NCBI GenBank assembly: GCA_028868535.1
Contig: JAGWUH010000017.1
Coordinates: forward strand, 1 to 64,000
Direction of reading: 5' to 3'
DNA: 64,000 nt
Origin: Sphingomonadales bacterium
GTDB lineage: Bacteria > Pseudomonadota > Alphaproteobacteria > Sphingomonadales > Sphingomonadaceae
Part shown: positions 58,590-64,000 of the stretch, in pieces
Layout: each line of letters begins with the position of its first letter
Position numbering within the stretch: the stretch's first letter is position 1
Position numbers and translations under genes: made by a program
The notes under the pieces: model-generated
The model's database searches: none
What the model was told of the DNA's origin: nothing
The model's input: the letters and a program-made list of their open reading frames with translations, nothing else

Positions 58590-60080
58590 GTGAGCGCCTC
58601 CATCGTCATCGGCACTGGCCCCAACGGCGCCCCGGTATCGGTCGATATCGAGGAACTGCTGGCGACGCGCCTGCTGGTCCAGGGCAATTCCGGCTCGGGC
58701 AAGTCGCACCTGCTGCGCCGCCTGCTGGAAGAATCGGCGCCGCTGGTGCAGCAGATCGTCATCGATCCCGAAGGCGATTTCGTCACCCTGTCGGAGCCGT
58801 TCGGCCACGTCGTCATCGACGCCGCCGCCTATGACGGCGCCGAGATCGCCGGATTGGCTGCCCGCATCCGCCGCCACCGCGCCTCGGTCGTGCTCGCGCT
58901 CGACGGGCTGGAGCTGGAGGCGCAGATGCGCTGCGCCGCGCAGTTCCTCGCCGGCCTGTTCGATGCCCCGCGTGAGCAGTGGTATCCGGCGCTGGTGGTG
59001 GTCGACGAGGCGCAGATGTTCGCCCCGGCAGCGGCGGGCGATGTCTCGGACGAGGTCCGCCGCCTCTCCCTCGCGGCGATGACCAACGTCATGTGCCGCG
59101 GCCGCAAGCGCGGGCTGGCCGGGGTCATCGCCACCCAGCGCCTGGCCAAGCTCGCCAAGAACGTCGCGGCGGAAGCCAGCAACTTCCTGATGGGCCGCAC
59201 CTTCCTCGATATCGACATGGTCCGCGCGGCGGACCTGCTCGGCATGGAACGCCGCCAGGCCGAGGCGATCCGCGATCTCGAGCGCGGCCATTTCCTCGGT
59301 CTCGGCCCGGCGATCAGCCGCCGCGCGGTCGCGGTGAAGATCGGCGGCGTGCGCACCGGCGCACGCAACGTCGTGCAGGGGCTGATGCCGCTGCCCACCG
59401 CGGGCGCCGAGGAACTCCACGCGCTGCTTCACGCCGCGCCCGAGCCGGAGGAGCGCGTCACCCCCGCCACGCCGCCGCGCACCGATCCGGGCGAGCTGCT
59501 GCATCGGATCGCCGATTTCGCGCTGGCGGCGGAAACCGATGCCGAAGCCGATGCCGGCGAGGACCTGTTCAAGGCCGCCGCCGTGCCGGCGCCGCCGTCG
59601 CTGCCGCCCGAGGAAGTGCGCGCCGCGCTCGCCGAGACGCTGGCCGAGATGGCGGCCGAGGACGGCGCCACCTTCCAGCCTGCCGCCTCGCTGTTCCAGG
59701 ATTTCACCGTGCGCTGCCGGATGCGCCGCATCGGCCAGCACACCGGCGACGTCACCCGCTTCCGCCGCCGCTTCGCCTTCGCCGTCGCCGGCATCGCCGA
59801 TCCCGAGGAGCCGCGCTGGGCGAGCCTGGCCGGCCTGGCCACGGCCGTGCCCGACGATTGCCTGGCGCCGTTCCTGCTGATCGCGCGCGCCGCGATCGAC
59901 GGCGCGGCCTGCCCCGACGACGACGCGCTGGCGGTGGCCTACGGCACGCGCTCCCCGGGCCGCATCCGCCGCCTGCTCGAACACCTCGAAAAGAGCGGGC
60001 TGATCGTCGTCCGCACCGATTTCCAGGGCCGCCGCTCGGTTGGCCTGCCGGACCTCGGCCTGACCACCGCCGCCGCCTGA
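58590..60080 (+). CDS. HerA-like ATP-binding protein (DUF87 type)
   Basis: A 496-residue P-loop ATPase of the HerA/FtsK clan. Walker A is VQGNSGSGKSHLLRRL (about 30-45), Walker B ALVVVDEAQMFAP, followed by sensor-type GVIATQRLAKL. The C-terminal third (about 360-496) looks helical with a winged-helix-like end (RSPGRIRRLLEHLEKSGLIVVRT). It starts at GTG. HerA proteins usually pair with the NurA nuclease for DNA-end resection, but no nurA is nearby. It may be a DNA translocase for repair, plasmid or defence functions. Confidence 0.82.
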   Translation: MSASIVIGTGPNGAPVSVDIEELLATRLLVQGNSGSGKSHLLRRLLEESAPLVQQIVIDPEGDFVTLSEPFGHVVIDAAAYDGAEIAGLAARIRRHRASVVLALDGLELEAQMRCAAQFLAGLFDAPREQWYPALVVVDEAQMFAPAAAGDVSDEVRRLSLAAMTNVMCRGRKRGLAGVIATQRLAKLAKNVAAEASNFLMGRTFLDIDMVRAADLLGMERRQAEAIRDLERGHFLGLGPAISRRAVAVKIGGVRTGARNVVQGLMPLPTAGAEELHALLHAAPEPEERVTPATPPRTDPGELLHRIADFALAAETDAEADAGEDLFKAAAVPAPPSLPPEEVRAALAETLAEMAAEDGATFQPAASLFQDFTVRCRMRRIGQHTGDVTRFRRRFAFAVAGIADPEEPRWASLAGLATAVPDDCLAPFLLIARAAIDGAACPDDDALAVAYGTRSPGRIRRLLEHLEKSGLIVVRTDFQGRRSVGLPDLGLTTAAA

Positions 60081-60136
60081 GCGGATAGGGGTTTTCCGCA
60101 CCCGGCGCCGCACGGCGGGTTAACCACGATGGGCCG

Positions 60137-61288
60137 ATGAACCGGCGCATGAAGGTCCTGTTCTTCCTGCCCGGCGTCACCCCCTGGTGGTTCGACGAAA
60201 TCATCGCGCCGATGCTGCGCGCGCTGCTGGCCGGGCCGCAGCGCGTCGAGGCGCACGTCGTCACCGCGAAGCTGTGGCGCAACACCGGGATCACCCCGGA
60301 AAACTACCTCGGCGTCGCCGACCTGCCCGGCGTGCAGTGGCACATCGTCGACGCCGCGGACCCGGCGGCGTTCCGCTTCGCCGCCGCGAAAGTCGAGGGC
60401 CTGCGCGAGCTGGCCGCCGGCATCGATCCCGATCTCGTGCTCGCGCGCAGCCCCGATCTCGCGCTGGCAGAGCTGTTTCCCGGCACCGTGCGCTGGCTGA
60501 TGGAAGCCGCCGCGCCCCCGTTCGCCACCGACGTCCACTGGATCGTCCTCGACGAGCAGCCGTTCCACCATGGCTTCCTGCCCGCCGGCGTGGATGCCTT
60601 CGCCGACGATTGCGCCGCGCGCCTGGCGCCCCCCGCGGACGCCGCCCGCGCGCGCCTGGCCGGTGACCACCGCGCCGCGCTGGGCCTGCCGGCGGACCGC
60701 CCGGTGCTGGCCGTGCCGCTCCACTACGAGCATCCCGAGAATCTCGTCCTCGTCCACGCCGCGCATCGCGACGGCACCGGCCTGCTGGCGGCGCTGCTCG
60801 ACACGCTCGATCCCGCGATCCTACTCGCGGTCAGCGATCACCCGCTGAACCGCCTCCACGTCGATCGTGCGCCGCTCGATGTGCTGGCCGCGCGCCATCC
60901 CGATCGCATCGCCCTGTTCACCGGGGCCGGGCAGACCGACCGGCTCGCCGCCTGCGCCGATGCGATGACCAGCGATCTCAGCAAGACCTGGACGCTCGGG
61001 GCCTTCCTCGGCACCCCGCTGCTCAACCTCGGCCGGCCGATGGCCGACTGGCTCGGCGCGCTGCCCGGCCTGACGGCGCTGCCGGCCCGGTTCAGCCGCG
61101 ACAGCCTGCCCGCCGCCGATCCGGTTGCCGCGCGGCGCTGGTTCGGCTGGCACATCGGCGGCCGCTTGGTCGATCCGGCCCGGCTCGATGTGCCGCAACT
61201 GCTGCGCCGCGTCGCCGGCCAGCCGGACGCCGCCGATGCCGCGCAGGCCTGCCGACTGGTCCTCGACCGCCAGGAGATCCCGGCATGA
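60137..61288 (+). CDS. Predicted glycosyltransferase-like protein
   Basis: A 383-residue protein with no confident family. It starts MKVLFFLPGVTPWWFDEII, like GT-B glycosyltransferases, and has a second-domain-like pattern (VLAVPLHYEHPENLVLVHAA ... RIALFTGAGQTDRLAACADAMTSDLSKTWTLGAFLGTPLLNLG) resembling sugar-nucleotide-binding halves. Its stop overlaps the next gene by four bases. Given the KpsF-like isomerase and CMP-sugar synthetase-like genes downstream, a role in moving an acidic sugar onto a surface glycan is the best guess. Confidence 0.55.
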   Translation: MNRRMKVLFFLPGVTPWWFDEIIAPMLRALLAGPQRVEAHVVTAKLWRNTGITPENYLGVADLPGVQWHIVDAADPAAFRFAAAKVEGLRELAAGIDPDLVLARSPDLALAELFPGTVRWLMEAAAPPFATDVHWIVLDEQPFHHGFLPAGVDAFADDCAARLAPPADAARARLAGDHRAALGLPADRPVLAVPLHYEHPENLVLVHAAHRDGTGLLAALLDTLDPAILLAVSDHPLNRLHVDRAPLDVLAARHPDRIALFTGAGQTDRLAACADAMTSDLSKTWTLGAFLGTPLLNLGRPMADWLGALPGLTALPARFSRDSLPAADPVAARRWFGWHIGGRLVDPARLDVPQLLRRVAGQPDAADAAQACRLVLDRQEIPA

Positions 61289-62286
61289 ACGCGCCCGGCC
61301 GCATCCCCGCCCCGGGCGACGTCGTGGCGCTGCGCCCCGAGCCGGTCGACTGGGCGCTCGACGTCCTGCGCGCCGAAGCCGCGGTGCTCGAAGCCTTCCT
61401 GGCCGATCCCCCGCCGGCGCTCGCCGCCGCGATCGCGATGGTGGCGCAGACAGCACTGCCGGTGCTGTGCTGCGGCGTCGGCAAGTCCGGCCTCGTCGCC
61501 GCCAAGGTCGCGGCGACGCTGTCCAGCCTGGGCACCCCGGCGTTCCCGCTTTCCGCCGGCGATGCCGCGCACGGCGATCTCGGCGCGGTGCTGCCGGGCA
61601 GCGTCGTGCTGCTGTTCTCGAACAGCGGCGCCACCGACGAGATCGTCCGCATCCTGCCGTCGCTGCGCGCCCGCGCCTGCCGCCTCGTCGGCCTGGTCGG
61701 CCGCGCCGCCTCGCCGGTCGGTCGCGGCGTCCAGCACGTCATCCCGCTGCCGGTTGTGCGTGAGGCGGATCATCTCGGCCTCGCGCCCACCGCCAGCACG
61801 ACGCTGCAGATCGCGGTCGGCGATGCCATCGCCGTCGCCGCCAGCCGCCTGCGCGGCTTCACCACCGAGGATTTCCTGCGCCACCATCCCGCCGGCCAGC
61901 TCGGCCGCAACGGCCTGCCGGTGGCGACGATCATGCGCACCGGCGCCGCCCTGCCGACGGTCGCGCGCGACGCGCCGCTGGCCGATACCATCCATGTCAT
62001 GTCGGCCGGCCTGATGGGTGCGGCCTGCGTCACCGCGCCCGACCGCACGCTGCTCGGCCTCGTCGTCGATGGCGACATCCGCCGCGCGATCGAGGCGCGC
62101 ACCGATCTCTACGCGGTCACCGCCGCCGAGGTCATGCGCCCCGACCCGGTCGTGCTCGGCCCGCGCGCCACGATCGGCGATGCCATCGCGACGATGCGGC
62201 GCGGCTTCCTCGTCCTCCCCGTGGCCGACGACGCCGGCCGCCTGCTGGGCATGGTCCACAGCGTCGATCTGGTGCAACTGCCATGA
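61285..62286 (+). CDS. KpsF/GutQ family sugar-phosphate isomerase (arabinose-5-phosphate isomerase-like)
   Basis: A 333-residue protein with a SIS domain (about 35-190) and two CBS repeats (about 210-333), the KdsD/KpsF layout. CCGVGKSGLVAAKVAATL, PLSAGDAAHGDLGAV and FSNSGATDEIVRIL are the active-site motifs. Family enzymes convert ribulose 5-phosphate to arabinose 5-phosphate for Kdo. Here it lies between a glycosyltransferase-like gene and a CMP-sugar synthetase-like fusion, each overlapping by four bases, as in capsule-type operons rather than the lipid A core set. Confidence 0.92.
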   Translation: MNAPGRIPAPGDVVALRPEPVDWALDVLRAEAAVLEAFLADPPPALAAAIAMVAQTALPVLCCGVGKSGLVAAKVAATLSSLGTPAFPLSAGDAAHGDLGAVLPGSVVLLFSNSGATDEIVRILPSLRARACRLVGLVGRAASPVGRGVQHVIPLPVVREADHLGLAPTASTTLQIAVGDAIAVAASRLRGFTTEDFLRHHPAGQLGRNGLPVATIMRTGAALPTVARDAPLADTIHVMSAGLMGAACVTAPDRTLLGLVVDGDIRRAIEARTDLYAVTAAEVMRPDPVVLGPRATIGDAIATMRRGFLVLPVADDAGRLLGMVHSVDLVQLP

Positions 62287-63626
62287 ACGCGATCACGCCG
62301 ATCAGCGCCCGCCCGCGCGTCGCCGCCTTCGTCCCCGCCAAGGGCACCAGCGAGCGCATCGCCAACAAGAACCTGCAGGTGCTCGACGGCGATCACATGT
62401 TCCGCCGCAAGCTGCGCCAGCTGCTCGCGTGCCCGCTGATCGACACCGTCCACCTCGATACCGAATCCGACATGATCGCCGCGCTGGCGGCGGACCTGCC
62501 GGTGACCCGGCTGCATCGCCCGGCCGAACTGGCAAGCAACGCCTGCGACGGCCACGCGCTGTTCGCTTGGGAATGCGCCGCCGCGGCGCCGGCCGATCTT
62601 TATGTCCAGGTGCTGTGCACGGCACCGTTCGTCACCGCCGACACCGTCGCCCGCGCGATCCAGGCGATGATCGACAACCCCGAGGCCGACAGCCTCGTCG
62701 GCGTCGCCAGCACCCGGCAGTACTGCTGGCAGGACGGCGCCCCCGCCTATGGCCATGGCCGCATCCCCAACAGCGTCGAGCTGCCCGCGACGGTGGTCGA
62801 GGCGATGAGCCTCTACATCGTCCGCCGCCGCGACGGCGAGGCGCCGCCGACGCGACGCTTCGGCACCAGCCCGATCCTGTTCGAGCTCGATCCCACCGAA
62901 CAGGTCGACATCAACAACCCCGCCGACCTGGCCATGGCCGAGGCGCTGTGCGCCGGCATCCGCGCCCACGAGGTGACCCGGCTGCGCGCCTTGCAACCCT
63001 ACCTGTCCTCGCCGGTGCTCGCCGACATCGCCAAGGACATGGGCCTGCGCGCGGTGCTGCCGTCGGCGATCGGCGCGACCAGCCCGGGCAAGTTGCTCGG
63101 CCGCGCGCGAACCTTGCAGATTGTCGCGATCCGGCCCGAGGAACGCGGCGGCGATCGCTGGCGCGGCATCTACGACGCGCTCGATTCCTACCGCTTCGTC
63201 CGCCCCGGCTGCGTCATCATGGTTGCCAACGAGGCGCCCGGCTTCGCCTATTTCGGCGATCTCAACGCGACGCTGGCGATCCGCGCCGGCGCGGTCGGCG
63301 CGGTGATCGACGGCGTCACCCGCGACAGCCGCGACGTCGGCCTGCTCGGCCTGCCGGTCTACGCGCGGCGCTCCTACTGCGCCGACATCAAGTACGAGGG
63401 CACGCTCGGCTCGATGAACACGCCGATCCGCATCGGCGACGTCACCGTCCGCCACGACGACATGGTGTTCGGGGACGAGAACGGCGTCGTCGTCGTCCCC
63501 GACGCGCTCTGGCCCGAGGTCGAGCAGGCGGCGTGGGACGTGCTGACCAACGAGGCGCGCATCCGCATCATGGCCGCGCGCGGCCGCCCGGTCGAACAGA
63601 TCCTGGCCGACTGCGGCGCGTTCTGA
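62283..63626 (+). CDS. Fusion of CMP-acyl-sugar cytidylyltransferase-like and RraA-type aldolase-fold domains
   Basis: A 447-residue two-domain protein. Residues about 10-225 form a NeuA/KdsB-like nucleotidyltransferase (AFVPAKGTSERIANKNL, YVQVLCTAPFVTADTV, VDINNPADL). Residues about 240-435 form an RraA/HMG-aldolase-like domain: GDLNATLAIRAGAVGAVIDGVTRD, with the Arg-Asp pair (R347, D348) used by class II pyruvate aldolases, and FGDENGVVVVP. The first domain should attach CMP to a 3-deoxy-2-keto sugar acid; the second could make or cleave such an acid with pyruvate. It overlaps the isomerase gene by four bases. The combined function is inference. Confidence 0.8.
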   Translation: MNAITPISARPRVAAFVPAKGTSERIANKNLQVLDGDHMFRRKLRQLLACPLIDTVHLDTESDMIAALAADLPVTRLHRPAELASNACDGHALFAWECAAAAPADLYVQVLCTAPFVTADTVARAIQAMIDNPEADSLVGVASTRQYCWQDGAPAYGHGRIPNSVELPATVVEAMSLYIVRRRDGEAPPTRRFGTSPILFELDPTEQVDINNPADLAMAEALCAGIRAHEVTRLRALQPYLSSPVLADIAKDMGLRAVLPSAIGATSPGKLLGRARTLQIVAIRPEERGGDRWRGIYDALDSYRFVRPGCVIMVANEAPGFAYFGDLNATLAIRAGAVGAVIDGVTRDSRDVGLLGLPVYARRSYCADIKYEGTLGSMNTPIRIGDVTVRHDDMVFGDENGVVVVPDALWPEVEQAAWDVLTNEARIRIMAARGRPVEQILADCGAF

Positions 63627-63627
63627 C

Positions 63628-63651
63628 CGCGCCCGCCAGGGGGCGGGCGCG
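63628..63651 (+). terminator. Hairpin ending the carbohydrate operon
   Basis: CGCGCCCGCC (63628-63637), four-base loop, GGCGGGCGCG (63642-63651), then TTAAGAATTTGTT. A strong ten-pair stem directly after the last gene. Confidence 0.65.
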
Positions 63652-63718
63652 TTAAGAATTTGTTCGCTTTCCTTTGCGAAACGGTAACCACGATCCTTAA
63701 CGTTTCGAGGGGCAGGCG

Positions 63719-64000
63719 ATGATTCAGGCGCAAGCGGCGGCTCTGGCCGGGGGCAGGTTCGGCAGCGTCATGCACGATGCCGCGCCGGGCGCCGGGGCCG
63801 GCTGGCTCGACCGGGCCACGACCAGCGCGGCGGTGCGGCTGGTGCTGGCCAGCCTGCTGATGCTGTTCCTCGAACTCGCGCTGATCCGCTGGCTCGGCGC
63901 GAATGTCGTCCACCTCGCCTACTTCTCCAATTTCGTGCTGCTCGGCTCGTTCCTCGGCATCGGCGCGGGCTTCCTGATCAGCCGCAAGCCGTGGTCGATC
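63719..64000 (+). CDS. N-terminal part of a multi-helix membrane protein (runs off the window)
   Basis: Ninety-four codons from ATG 63719 to the window end with no stop. After a 37-residue leader the sequence has two hydrophobic helices: VRLVLASLLMLFLELALIRW and NFVLLGSFLGIGAGFLI, with LALIRWLGANVVHLAYFSN between them. This start is typical of membrane-bound spermidine-synthase-like proteins, but the SAM-binding domain lies outside. AGGGGCAGGCG precedes the start. Confidence 0.6.
   Translation, partial: MIQAQAAALAGGRFGSVMHDAAPGAGAGWLDRATTSAAVRLVLASLLMLFLELALIRWLGANVVHLAYFSNFVLLGSFLGIGAGFLISRKPWSI

Overview
The window is a high-GC chromosomal segment of an alphaproteobacterium, most likely a member of the Sphingomonadales. 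That placement is an inference from gene content and gene order: an SspB adaptor next to hisBHAF, FolD/YggT/ArgB neighbours, GcpE-type isoprenoid synthesis, a P450-ferredoxin-flavoprotein set and several MaoC/amidohydrolase catabolic genes. No rRNA, CRISPR array, transposase or integrase gene is visible.

Positions 1-7722 form an accessory, lower-GC defence island that runs off the left edge. It holds the end of a predicted helicase gene with an overlapping GIY-YIG nuclease gene; a Thoeris anti-phage operon (thsA, thsB and a second, different TIR gene); and, in opposite orientation, a two-gene module coding for an NdpA-type nucleoid-associated protein and a three-helix membrane protein. The island ends at the 3' side of a tRNA-Gly(GCC) gene on the minus strand. 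Between the module and the tRNA lies a cluster of short GCGTAAGC repeats in both orientations, which could be recombinase arm sites.

Positions 7800-38500 are mostly core genome: cnoX-like thioredoxin and a Lon-substrate-domain protein; a minus-strand run (yggT, folD, a periplasmic protein, marC); argB and a lipoprotein; gmk and yhhQ; sspB; the hisB-hisH-hisA-hisF operon; ruvA-ruvB with an AT-rich HEPN-like gene wedged between them; a very Ser/Thr/Gly-rich surface protein with a PEP-CTERM-like tail; acnA; a DMT transporter; two L,D-transpeptidases flanking a ClC channel; a retropepsin-like protease with a probable N-terminal frameshift; ispG; a SPOR protein and argS; an LldD-like dehydrogenase; and small proteins.

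Positions 38500-58500 mix amino-acid and coenzyme genes (tyrC-hisC, metX-metW, coaBC-dut, purU, ftsH) with catabolic or regulatory sets: a Crp-type regulator beside a near-perfect Crp box; flavoprotein, ferredoxin and P450; TetR and a MaoC-like hydratase; amidohydrolase and a divergent LysR; and an alpha/beta hydrolase.

Positions 58590-64000 carry a HerA-like ATPase and an overlapping three-gene carbohydrate operon: a glycosyltransferase-like protein, a KpsF/KdsD sugar-phosphate isomerase, and an unusual fusion of a CMP-sugar synthetase domain to an RraA-type aldolase fold. A truncated membrane protein gene runs off the right edge.
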